Below are positions 5,666 through 13,093 of a DNA stretch of 13,349 nt, piece after piece. The notes under the pieces are model-generated. The model had not been told where the DNA came from, did no database searches, and worked only from the letters and a program-made list of their open reading frames with translations. Origin of the DNA: JBDSEG01 sp039920165 (lineage in GTDB: Bacteria > Pseudomonadota > Gammaproteobacteria > Burkholderiales > Burkholderiaceae_C). How positions within the stretch are numbered: the first letter of the stretch is position 1; every line of letters starts with the position of its first letter. The translations under genes were made by a program, and so were the position numbers. The stretch spans positions 1 to 13,349 of the forward strand of contig JBDSEG010000066.1 of NCBI GenBank assembly GCA_039920165.1. Reading direction: 5' to 3'.

Positions 5666-8140
5666 ATGACCCCCATACCACCCCGCGCACATCCCGCCCT
5701 CGAGGCGGCGATCCGTCAGATCGGCAAGGCGGCGGCGGCGGTCGCCGAGCGCTTCTGTAACGCCCCGCCGTCGGCCGCCGCATTGCGGCCGGGCGAGCGC
5801 GACCTCATGCGTCTCGCACAGGCCGATCTGCGGCGCAAGGCAACGCCGTTTCGCGAAGGCTTCGACTCTGCGCTGCGCGACAAGATGGTCCAGGACACCA
5901 CCCAGCGCGACGGCGCGGCGCGCAAATTCGCGGCCACCGACTGGCGCTCGCTCAGCCTGGTCGATGACGACGAGGTCGAGGAACGCATGTCCTGCACGCG
6001 CATCGCGCAGTTGATCGGCCTGGAGTCCGAGTGGGAGCTACGCGAGGTCGGCGCCTACATCGCGTCGATCGTCGCGCCCGGGCGCAGCGACGAGGAACGC
6101 AATCCGCTGCGCGCCGATGTCGTGGCGGCGGCGCTGCTCGCGGGCATCAAGGCCGCGAGCGACGACCCACCGTCGCGCGCGCTGCTCGGGCGTGAACTCG
6201 GTTCGGCGCTCGCGCGCGACATGGCGGGCTGCTACGCCGACATCCTGCGCGATTTGCAGGCGCGCGGACTACAACGCGTCGAAGCGCCCGTGCGCGGATC
6301 CGAAGGACCGGGCAACCAGCTGCCCGGAATCAATTCCGGCTACTCGAGCCTGCGCAGCGACCCGAATTCGGTCCGCGGCGCCGAGGAGTTCAACGCCACC
6401 GCCGCATCGATGCTCGACGGCGGCAGTGCCGCGTCGGTCCGATCGCCGAGCGGCTACAGCCATGCTGCGAGCACCGGCTATTCGGCCGGCCGCGCAGGCA
6501 CGAGCAACCGGGCGCAAATGGGGCCCACGAGCCCGGCCTCGGCGCGGGCCGACGCGCAACTCATGCACCTGCTGCGCCGGTTGACCGCGCTCAACAGCGG
6601 ACCCGGCGCACTCGACGCCGTGGCGCGCACGCCCCGCGCAGCCGGCGCCGGTGCATCACCGTACGAGGTCGCATCGAATTTCGCCGAAAGCGATGTCGGC
6701 ATGATGGCGGTGAACCTGATCCGCGCGCACCGCGAAGAGCTGATGCACGCCTCGCCCGGCAAGCTCGACCACATGGTGATCGACGTCGTCGGCAGTCTGT
6801 TTGACCAGATCCTGTCCGACTCGCGGGTTCCGCCGCAGATGGCGCGCCAGATCGCGCGCCTGCAGCTGCCGGTGCTGCGCGTCGCTCTCAACGACACCAC
6901 CTTCTTCTCGTCGCGCCGGCACCCGGTGCGCCGCTTCGTCAACCGCATCGCGTCGCTCGCCTGTGCCTTCGACGATTTCGAGGACGGTCCGGGAAAGCAG
7001 TTCCTGCAGCGCGTTCGCGAGCTGGTGCAAGAGATCGTCGAAGGCGATTTCGACCAGATCGAGCTGTACTCGGGCAAGCTCGGCGAGCTCGAAGACTTCA
7101 TCGCCCAGCAGAGCCAGGTCGAGGCTGCGCAGACGCCGGCGGCGAGCACGCTCGAGGCAAAGGAGTCGGAACTTCTGGTCCAGCAGCGCTACATGCTCGC
7201 GCTGCAGGCGGGGCTGCGGCCGATGGCGCTTCAACCGTACCTGCGCGATTTCGTCTCGCAGGTGTGGAGCCAGGCGCTGGTGCAGGCGGTGCGCCGCGAC
7301 GGGGCTGATTCCGACATGGCCAAGCGCTTCCGACGCGCCGCCCGCGACCTGGTGATGAGCGTGCAGCCCAAGGGCTCGCCGATGTTGCGCAAGAAATTCC
7401 TGATGCAGCTGCCGCAGCTGATGAAGGATCTGAACGCCGGCATGCAGCTGATCGGATGGCCCGAGGCGGCGCAGAAGGAATTCTTCGCCCAGCTGCTGCC
7501 GGCGCATGCCGAGTCGCTCAAGGTCGCGCCGCTGTCGGAGCTCGACTACAACATGATGGTCAAGCAGGCCGAGGCGGTCTTCGCCGTTCCGGTGCCGGGC
7601 GATTCGGGCCTCACCGCGTCCGATCCGCTGCCCGAGCTTGGAGACGCCGAACTCGAGCAGCGCTTCTCGCCCGCCGAAGCACAGCAGGTCGGGCTGGTCG
7701 AGCCGAGCGCGGTCGACTGGTCACGCACCGTCGATATCGAGCTCGACGACGAGCCGGCGAACGCCATCGACAACAGCGCCGACGTGCCGCTCGCCTCGAC
7801 CGCCAGCATGCCGCTGGACATGCAGAGCACCGAGCCACCCGAGCCGAGCCGCGGCCTGCAGCTGATGGATCACATCAACCTCGGCTTCGCCTACCAGATG
7901 CTGCTGAAGGACGAGTGGCAGAAGGTGCGCCTGACGTATGTCAGTCCGGCGCGCAGCTTCTTCGTCTTCACCCGCGGGCGCGCGCACCAGGAGACGATCT
8001 CGATGACGACGCGCATGCTCGCTCGCATGTGCGAGAGCGGGCGCCTGCGCGCGGTCGAGAGCGCCTACCTGATGGAGCGCGCGACGCTGCGCGCCCGCAA
8101 GCAGCTCGCCGCCCTGCGCGCCGGCGCGACGCCGGCCTGA
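5666..8140 (+). CDS. DUF1631 family protein of unknown function
   Basis: A large protein (824 residues from the ATG at 5666; an in-frame TTG at 5615 would add 17). I recognise the DUF1631 family of beta- and gammaproteobacteria, which has no established function. Residues 1-208 are largely helical and charged. Residues 209-299 are a Ser/Gly/Ala/Asn-rich linker with little conservation expected. The family core begins near residue 379 (FDQILSDSRVPPQMARQIA, then RLQLPVLRVALNDTTFFSSR and HPVRRFVNRIASLA). A helical stretch with many Glu/Gln residues follows (about 430-520), then another acidic, Pro-rich linker (about 640-725). Near 749-772 the strand-like segment KVRLTYVSPARSFFVFTRGR resembles the C-terminal part of the family; a PilZ-like fold there is only a guess. 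No signal peptide or membrane helix: probably cytoplasmic. No clear ribosome binding site before either start. The stop lies 8 bp from the convergent pdxA-like gene. Confidence 0.82.
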   Translation: MTPIPPRAHPALEAAIRQIGKAAAAVAERFCNAPPSAAALRPGERDLMRLAQADLRRKATPFREGFDSALRDKMVQDTTQRDGAARKFAATDWRSLSLVDDDEVEERMSCTRIAQLIGLESEWELREVGAYIASIVAPGRSDEERNPLRADVVAAALLAGIKAASDDPPSRALLGRELGSALARDMAGCYADILRDLQARGLQRVEAPVRGSEGPGNQLPGINSGYSSLRSDPNSVRGAEEFNATAASMLDGGSAASVRSPSGYSHAASTGYSAGRAGTSNRAQMGPTSPASARADAQLMHLLRRLTALNSGPGALDAVARTPRAAGAGASPYEVASNFAESDVGMMAVNLIRAHREELMHASPGKLDHMVIDVVGSLFDQILSDSRVPPQMARQIARLQLPVLRVALNDTTFFSSRRHPVRRFVNRIASLACAFDDFEDGPGKQFLQRVRELVQEIVEGDFDQIELYSGKLGELEDFIAQQSQVEAAQTPAASTLEAKESELLVQQRYMLALQAGLRPMALQPYLRDFVSQVWSQALVQAVRRDGADSDMAKRFRRAARDLVMSVQPKGSPMLRKKFLMQLPQLMKDLNAGMQLIGWPEAAQKEFFAQLLPAHAESLKVAPLSELDYNMMVKQAEAVFAVPVPGDSGLTASDPLPELGDAELEQRFSPAEAQQVGLVEPSAVDWSRTVDIELDDEPANAIDNSADVPLASTASMPLDMQSTEPPEPSRGLQLMDHINLGFAYQMLLKDEWQKVRLTYVSPARSFFVFTRGRAHQETISMTTRMLARMCESGRLRAVESAYLMERATLRARKQLAALRAGATPA

Positions 8141-8148
8141 GTTTCGGG

Positions 8149-9234
8149 TCAAGCGCGCGCGAGGAGGCCGCGCGCCATCCGCAGCGCGGCCCGCATGCTG
8201 GAGGGATCAGCCCGGCCGCTGCCCGCGATATCGAAAGCCGTGCCGTGGTCGGGGCTGGTTCGAACAAATGGCAGGCCGAGTGTCACGTTCACACCGTTCT
8301 CGATGCCGAGATATTTCACCGGGATCAGGCCGTGGTCGTGCGTCATTGCGACAACGATGTCGAACTCGCTCGGATGACCCGCGGCCGGCGCGTGGCGCGC
8401 CCGCATGAATACGGTATCGGGCGCGAACGGGCCGCGCGCATCGATGCCCTCGGCGCAGGCGGCGCGGATCGCCGGCTCGATGATGCGGATCTCCTCGTCG
8501 CCGAAGAGGCCGCCCTCGCCTGCGTGCGGGTTCAGCCCGGCGACGCCGATGCGCGGGTGCGGCTGACCCCAGCCGGCCGCCGCTCGGTGGGCGATGCGCA
8601 GCGTCTCGAGCACGGCGTCGAAGGTCACTGCATCGATGGCCGCGCGCAGCGACAGATGGATCGTGACCAGCACGGTGCGCAACTCGTCGTTGGCCAGCAT
8701 CATCCGCACCGGCGGCGGCGTGCCGCCCGGGTTGGCGAGCGCCTGCAGCATCTCGGTATGCCCGGGATAGCCGACGCCAGCCGCGGCAAGTGCTTCCTTG
8801 TGGATCGGCGCGGTGACGATGGCGCAGACCTCGCCGCTGCGCGCGAGGCCCACTGCCGCCTCGATGCAGACGGCCGCTGCGGCGCCGGCGCGGGCATCGA
8901 TGCGTCCCGGCGCCAGCCGGTCCAGGTCGGGCGGCAAGCCGGCCGGCGACCAGACCGGGATGCAATGCGGCGGCACCTCGACCACCTGCCCCGGGCGCTC
9001 GATCGGCGCCAGGGCCAGCATGCCGCCGGTGATCGCCGCCGCGCTCCGCATTACCGCCAGGTCGCCGATGACGAAGCCGCCCGCCGCGCTCCCAGGCTCG
9101 CGAAAAAGCTGGGCGACGACCTCCGGGCCGATGCCGCAGACATCGCCCATCGTGACGGCGATCGGCGCGCCGCCCAAGGCGGCCCCAGCGGCCCGCACCG
9201 GCTCAGCCGGGGTTGGCGATATCGATGAATTCAT
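8149..9234 (-). CDS. PdxA2-like 4-hydroxythreonine-4-phosphate dehydrogenase family protein
   Basis: This NAD-dependent, metal-dependent dehydrogenase family oxidises phosphorylated hydroxy acids. PdxA acts in pyridoxal phosphate synthesis, while PdxA2-type members are linked to D-threonate/D-erythronate 4-phosphate catabolism. Diagnostic motifs in the 361 residues: PIAVTMGDVCGIGPEVV (24-40), TAPIHKEAL (141-149), YPGHTEML (156-163), GLNPHAGEGGLFGDEE (233-248), THDHGLIPVKYLG (298-310), NVTLGLPFVRTSPDHGTAF (316-334). GGLFGDEE, IPVK and GTAFDIAG resemble PdxA2 more than canonical PdxA. Unusual: VCG replaces PAG in MGDPAGIGPE, HDH replaces HDQ, and the residue I align with the second metal His of E. 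coli PdxA is L209. The ATG at 9234 overlaps nif3 by 32 nt and gives a longer N-terminus than usual; GTG at 9198, just after the nif3 stop, is a fair alternative. No partner kinase is present here. Confidence 0.85.
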   Translation of the reverse strand: MNSSISPTPAEPVRAAGAALGGAPIAVTMGDVCGIGPEVVAQLFREPGSAAGGFVIGDLAVMRSAAAITGGMLALAPIERPGQVVEVPPHCIPVWSPAGLPPDLDRLAPGRIDARAGAAAAVCIEAAVGLARSGEVCAIVTAPIHKEALAAAGVGYPGHTEMLQALANPGGTPPPVRMMLANDELRTVLVTIHLSLRAAIDAVTFDAVLETLRIAHRAAAGWGQPHPRIGVAGLNPHAGEGGLFGDEEIRIIEPAIRAACAEGIDARGPFAPDTVFMRARHAPAAGHPSEFDIVVAMTHDHGLIPVKYLGIENGVNVTLGLPFVRTSPDHGTAFDIAGSGRADPSSMRAALRMARGLLARA

Positions 9235-9952
9235 GCTGGATCCCGAACTCGTGCGCCAGGTGCTCGCCGACCGCCCGAACGCCCTCGCGCTCGCTCGCGT
9301 GGTGTCCGCAGGCCAGGTAGGCGACACCCGTCTCGCGCGCCAGATGGGCCTGCGGTTCGGAGATCTCGCCAGTCAGATAGACATCGGCACCGGCCGCGAT
9401 CGCGGCCTCGAAAAAGCCTTGCGCGCCACCCGTGCACCAGGCGATTCGCTGCAGCGCGCGGCCATCGCCGGGCACCACGAGCGGCGCTCGCGCGGTCGCC
9501 GCGTGCACCCTTTGTTCAAGATCGACCAGGGCGATCGAAGGGTCGGCGCTGCCGATGAAGCCGATCTCCTGATCGCCAAAACGCGCATCGGCGCGCAGGC
9601 CCAGCAGGCGTCCGAAACCCGCATTGTTGCCGAGCTCGGGATGTGCGTCGAGCGGCAGGTGGTACGCGTAAAGGTTGACATCGTGCGCCATCAAAAGGCC
9701 CAGCCGGCGGCGCAGCCAGCCGCCGATGCGGCCGTCGTGGCCGCGCCAGAAAAGGCCATGGTGGACGAACAGCGCGTCCGCCCGCGCGGCAATGGCGGCC
9801 TCGATCAGCGCGAGGCTCGCGGTGACGCCGCTGACGATCTTGCGGACCTCGGGTTTGCCCTCAACTTGCAAGCCATTCGGCCCATAATCCTTGAAGCGGC
9901 CCGCCTCGAGCAAGTGGTCCAGATGGGCCTCGATCCTGCCCCTCTCAGTCAT
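9203..9952 (-). CDS. Nif3-like dinuclear metal centre protein (YbgI/DUF34 family)
   Basis: A conserved protein with a dinuclear metal site, related to E. coli YbgI. Its biochemical role is unsettled, and annotations as GTP cyclohydrolase I type 2 are not well supported. The 249 residues match the usual length. Likely metal ligands are H64 and H65 (LFVHHGLFW), D102 (YHLPLDAHPELGNN), H217 and E221 (YLACGHHASEREG). YLTGEISEPQAHLA is another family signature. The ATG at 9952 is preceded by GGAGA with 8 nt spacing, which decides the start over the in-frame ATG at 9967 (no ribosome binding site). The 3' end overlaps the pdxA-like gene, suggesting translational coupling. The 5' end lies 13 bp from the divergent htrA gene. 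Confidence 0.93.
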   Translation of the reverse strand: MTERGRIEAHLDHLLEAGRFKDYGPNGLQVEGKPEVRKIVSGVTASLALIEAAIAARADALFVHHGLFWRGHDGRIGGWLRRRLGLLMAHDVNLYAYHLPLDAHPELGNNAGFGRLLGLRADARFGDQEIGFIGSADPSIALVDLEQRVHAATARAPLVVPGDGRALQRIAWCTGGAQGFFEAAIAAGADVYLTGEISEPQAHLARETGVAYLACGHHASEREGVRAVGEHLAHEFGIQHEFIDIANPG

Positions 9953-9965
9953 CGCCACACTCTCC

Positions 9966-11135
9966 ATGCGCAAAACCTGGCTCATTTTCTCCCAAGCCGT
10001 CACGGTCGCCGTCGCGGTGCTCTTCGTCGTCGCCACGCTCAAGCCCGAATGGGTCCAGCGCCAGCCCACCTCGATGCTGCCGCGGGTCGTTTCCATCAGC
10101 TCCGTACCGCCGGTGGCGATGGCCGCGAGCGGAGGCAGCGCGACCAGCTATGCCGCCGCCGCGCGCCGCGCATCGCCCTCGGTCGTGAGCATCACGGCGA
10201 GCAAGGCGCCGGCGCGCGATCCGCGTGCCGACGATCCGGTGTTCCAGTATTTTTTTGGCAACCGGGGCCGTCCGCAGCAGGGCGAGCCGCAGATCGGTCT
10301 CGGCTCGGGCGTGATCGTCTCGCCCGAGGGTTATCTGCTGACCAACAACCATGTGGTCGCGGGCGCCGACGATATCGAGGTCAAGTTGGCCGACGGCCGC
10401 GAGGCGAAGGCCAAGGTCATCGGCACCGACCCCGATACCGACGTGGCGGTACTCAAGATCGATCTGGACCGGCTGCCGGCAATCACCTTCGGCGCGACCG
10501 ATGACCTGCAGGTCGGTGATGTGGTGCTCGCGATCGGCAACCCGTTCGGCGTCGGCCAGACCGTCACCTCGGGAATCATCAGCGCCCTCGGGCGCGACCA
10601 GCTCGGCATCAATACCTTCGAGAATTTCATCCAGACCGATGCAGCGATCAATCCGGGCAATTCGGGCGGCGCCCTCGTCGATGCGAACGGCAACCTGCTC
10701 GGCATCAATACCGCGATCTATTCGCGCAGCGGCGGCAGCATGGGGATCGGCTTCGCGATTCCGGCCACCACCGCGCGGCAGGTGATGGAAAGCCTGATCA
10801 AGGACGGCCAGGTGCGCCGCGGCTGGATCGGCGTCGAGCCGCGCGACCTCACGCCCGAGATCGCACAAACGCTGAACCTGCCGATCAAGCAGGGCGTGCT
10901 GATCACCGGCGTGCTGCAAAGCGGGCCGGCGAGTTCGGGCGGCGTGCGCCCGGGCGATGTGGTCGTCAAGGTCGGCGAGAAGAACGTGACGAGCTCGGTG
11001 CAGCTGCTCAACGCAGTGGCGGCACTCACGCCCGAGCAGTCGGCCGTGTTCCAGGTTCAGCGGGGCGAGCGCAAGATCGACCTGAACGTCACGGTGGGGC
11101 AGCGCCAGCGCGTGAATCCGCCGGGCGAGCGGTAG
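9966..11135 (+). CDS. Membrane-anchored HtrA family serine protease (DegS-like, one PDZ domain)
   Basis: A periplasmic protease of the Deg/HtrA family that degrades or senses misfolded envelope proteins. The protein has 389 residues. An N-terminal membrane anchor covers about residues 4-25 (TWLIFSQAVTVAVAVLFVVA). The trypsin-like domain (about 110-270) has the catalytic triad H129 (LTNNHVVAG), D159 (DPDTDVAVLKI) and S233 (NPGNSGGAL). A single PDZ domain (about 283-378) contains GVLITGVLQSGPASSGGVRP and GDVVVKVGEK. The domain plan (anchor, protease, one PDZ) is that of DegS rather than of the two-PDZ DegP/DegQ. Whether it triggers a sigma-E cascade like DegS cannot be told. The ATG at 9966 begins right before the anchor. 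No strong ribosome binding site is visible. It is divergent from nif3 and convergent with tatC (21 bp gap, no obvious terminator). Confidence 0.94.
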   Translation: MRKTWLIFSQAVTVAVAVLFVVATLKPEWVQRQPTSMLPRVVSISSVPPVAMAASGGSATSYAAAARRASPSVVSITASKAPARDPRADDPVFQYFFGNRGRPQQGEPQIGLGSGVIVSPEGYLLTNNHVVAGADDIEVKLADGREAKAKVIGTDPDTDVAVLKIDLDRLPAITFGATDDLQVGDVVLAIGNPFGVGQTVTSGIISALGRDQLGINTFENFIQTDAAINPGNSGGALVDANGNLLGINTAIYSRSGGSMGIGFAIPATTARQVMESLIKDGQVRRGWIGVEPRDLTPEIAQTLNLPIKQGVLITGVLQSGPASSGGVRPGDVVVKVGEKNVTSSVQLLNAVAALTPEQSAVFQVQRGERKIDLNVTVGQRQRVNPPGER

Positions 11136-11156
11136 AAAGACCCGCGAACGGCGCGC

Positions 11157-11948
11157 TCAGCCGGGCGTCTTGCTTTCGTCCTCGGCTGGCGCCTGGGTGT
11201 GCTTGATGAAGATCTGCGCGGCCCAGATGCCGACTTCGTAGAGCAGGATCATCGGGATCGCCAAGGCGAGCTGCGAGACCACGTCGGGCGGCGTCAGGAT
11301 GGCTGCGACGATGAAGGCGAGAACGATGAAATAGCTGCGAAACCCGCGCAGCTTCTCGATGCTCACCAGCCCCATGCGGGCCAAAACCACGACAACCACC
11401 GGCACCTCGAAGGCCGCGCCAAAGGCGATGAACATCGTCAGCACGAAGCTGAGATAGGCCTCGATGTCCGGCGCCGCCGTGATGCTCTTCGGCGCAAAGC
11501 TCTGGATGAATCGAAAGACCTGGCCGAAGACGAAGAAATAGCAAAAGCCCACTCCGAGGAAGAAGAGCAGCGTGCTCGAGACCACGAGCGGCATCACGAG
11601 CTTTTTCTCGTGGCTGTACAGCCCGGGCGCGACAAAGGCCCACACCTGGTACAGCACCACTGGCAAGGCCATCATGAAGGCCGCCAGCAGGGTGATCTTG
11701 AGCGGCACCAGGAAAGGCGAGATCACATTCGTCGCGATCAGCGTCGTGCCAGGTGGCAGGTTGGCCTTGAGCGGCGCCGCCAGCAGGTCGTACAGCTCGG
11801 ACGGACCGGGCCAGATCGACAGCAGCGCGAAGCACACGCCGACCGCCAGCGCCGCGCGGATCAGTCGGTCGCGCAACTCGACCAGATGGGTGACAAAAGG
11901 CTGCTCGGTGCCCGCGAGTTCGTCGGGGCGTTCCTCGGGTGTGCTCAT
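11157..11948 (-). CDS. tatC: Twin-arginine translocase subunit TatC
   Basis: TatC is the polytopic receptor that recognises twin-arginine signal peptides and, with TatB and TatA, exports folded proteins. The 263-residue protein has six expected membrane helices. Conserved features: the N-terminal FVTHLVELRDRL with E24, the first periplasmic loop with SPFLVPLKI, the cytoplasmic YQVWAFVAPGLYSHEKK containing E114 (the counterpart of the signal-peptide-binding Glu of E. coli TatC), and AAILTPPDVVSQLALAIPM before the last helix. The C-terminal tail is short and acidic/basic. It starts 6 nt after the tatB stop, without a clear ribosome binding site, so coupled translation is likely. Confidence 0.97.
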   Translation of the reverse strand: MSTPEERPDELAGTEQPFVTHLVELRDRLIRAALAVGVCFALLSIWPGPSELYDLLAAPLKANLPPGTTLIATNVISPFLVPLKITLLAAFMMALPVVLYQVWAFVAPGLYSHEKKLVMPLVVSSTLLFFLGVGFCYFFVFGQVFRFIQSFAPKSITAAPDIEAYLSFVLTMFIAFGAAFEVPVVVVVLARMGLVSIEKLRGFRSYFIVLAFIVAAILTPPDVVSQLALAIPMILLYEVGIWAAQIFIKHTQAPAEDESKTPG

Positions 11949-11954
11949 CGGCTG

Positions 11955-12428
11955 CTAGCGCGAGACGCGCGGCGGCCGAAAGCGCGCCACCCGCGCCGCG
12001 CCAGACAGCGCCTTGATGCGCACGCCGGCGCGCTGCTTGTACCACTGCGGCGTCGCGCCGCGCTTCAAGCGCCAGTTCTTCTTCGGGTGCTGGTATTGCG
12101 GGAACGAGGGCGTCAGGTCGAACGCAGACGTCGCCGTCAGCGCATCATCGCGCCAGCTCTGGTTCAGGTCGGAGGTGGTCTGGTTGATCTCGCTCGCCAC
12201 CGTCTGCTCGACATTGCGCGCGGCATCCTCGAACTCGGTCTTCATCTTCTTCAGCTCTTCGAGCTCGATCGATCGATTGACTTCGGCCTTGACGTCGGCC
12301 ACGTAACGCTGCGCCTTGCCGATCATGTGCCCGACAGTGCGCGCGACGCGCGGCAGCTTCTGTGGCCCGATCACGATCAGCGCGACCGCGCCGATCAGCG
12401 CGATCTTGTCGAAGCCGAAATCGATCAT
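11955..12428 (-). CDS. tatB: Sec-independent translocase subunit TatB
   Basis: TatB partners TatC in the signal-peptide-binding complex. The 157-residue protein has a short N-terminal membrane helix (residues 5-20, GFDKIALIGAVALIVIG), the conserved G-P-x-K-L-P hinge (GPQKLPRVART) and an amphipathic helix with a charged segment (about 25-75, IELEELKKMKTEFED). Residues from about 112 to the end form a basic tail with KKNWRLKRGATPQWYKQRAG and ARVARFRP; I associate this tail with Burkholderiales TatB. Residue 8 is Lys where E. coli TatB has Glu. Starts 28 nt after tatA. Confidence 0.95.
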   Translation of the reverse strand: MIDFGFDKIALIGAVALIVIGPQKLPRVARTVGHMIGKAQRYVADVKAEVNRSIELEELKKMKTEFEDAARNVEQTVASEINQTTSDLNQSWRDDALTATSAFDLTPSFPQYQHPKKNWRLKRGATPQWYKQRAGVRIKALSGAARVARFRPPRVSR

Positions 12429-12456
12429 CGCGAAACCGCTCGCGCGCCGGAGCGGC

Positions 12457-12696
12457 TCACGCCTTGCGCTTCGCTTCCACGTCGACCGTGTTCGGATCGA
12501 TCGCCTTGCTCGCGCCGACCTGCTGGGTCGGCGCGGCGGCGTCGGCGCCCGTCGTCGAGCCGTCCTTCACGCCGTCCTTGAAGCCCTTGACCGCACCGCC
12601 GAGGTCGGAGCCGATGTTCTTGAGCTTCTTCGTGCCGAACACCAGCACGACGATCAACAGCACGATCAGCCAATGCCAGACGCTGAATGAACCCAT
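12457..12696 (-). CDS. tatA: Sec-independent translocase subunit TatA
   Basis: TatA oligomerises to form the transport pathway of the Tat system. The 79-residue protein has the N-terminal membrane helix (SVWHWLIVLLIVVLVFG, residues 4-21 with H8 in the polar position), the F-G-x-K-K-L hinge and the amphipathic helix (LKNIGSDLGGAVKGFKDGVK), then a variable Ala/Thr/Gln-rich tail. The ribosome binding site GGAGAG lies 8 nt before the ATG. First gene of tatABC, 49 nt after hinT. TAGAAT on the minus strand at 12743-12738 could be a -10 element, but I see no matching -35, so read-through from hinT is as likely. Confidence 0.96.
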   Translation of the reverse strand: MGSFSVWHWLIVLLIVVLVFGTKKLKNIGSDLGGAVKGFKDGVKDGSTTGADAAAPTQQVGASKAIDPNTVDVEAKRKA

Positions 12697-12745
12697 GACT
12701 TACTCTCCGGAAGCTTTGCGCACGAGGCGATGAAGGAATTCTAGG

Positions 12746-13093
12746 TCAGCCCTTGGCCCACGGTCGGGGGCCGCCCATGACGTGCATGTGGACGTGCTGC
12801 ACCTCCTGGCGCCCGTCCGGGCCGGTATTGACCACCGTGCGAAATCCGCCGGTCACGCCGAGCTCGGTCATCAGGCGCGGGCCGAGTCGCGTCATCCGCC
12901 CGAGCATCGGCGTGTCGGCATCGGTCACGTCGTACAGCGTCGTGATGTGGCGCTTCGGAATGACGAGCACGTGCACGGGCGCCCACGGCGAGATGTCGTG
13001 GAAGGCCAGCAACTCGTCGTCCTCGTAGGCCTTGCGGGAGGGGATCTGCCCCGCGACGATCTTGCAGAAGAGACAGTTGGGATCAACGCTCAT
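12746..13093 (-). CDS. hinT: HIT family purine nucleoside phosphoramidase-like hydrolase
   Basis: HinT-type proteins hydrolyse adenosine phosphoramidates and aminoacyl-adenylates in the cytoplasm as homodimers. The 115 residues cover the whole family. The N-terminus NCLFCKIVAGQIPS, then HDISPWAPVHVLVIPKRHI and the catalytic H100-V-H102-M-H104-V-M histidine triad are present; the central H102 is the expected nucleophile. The frame is open upstream to 13243, but the ATG at 13093 overlaps the stop of the preceding gene as ATGA and starts at the family's usual N-terminus, so I use it. The 4-nt overlap implies translational coupling with the upstream membrane-protein gene. Confidence 0.95.
   Translation of the reverse strand: MSVDPNCLFCKIVAGQIPSRKAYEDDELLAFHDISPWAPVHVLVIPKRHITTLYDVTDADTPMLGRMTRLGPRLMTELGVTGGFRTVVNTGPDGRQEVQHVHMHVMGGPRPWAKG

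Noticed and set aside
7456..9228. 590-codon open frame on the plus strand over the DUF1631 3' end and antisense to the pdxA-like gene
   Set aside because: Arg/Ala-rich out-of-frame translation overlapping two supported genes; a GC-content artefact.
11199..12581. 460-codon open frame on the plus strand opposite tatC, tatB and tatA
   Set aside because: Antisense to three well-recognised Tat genes; composition dominated by Arg, Gln, His and Asp.
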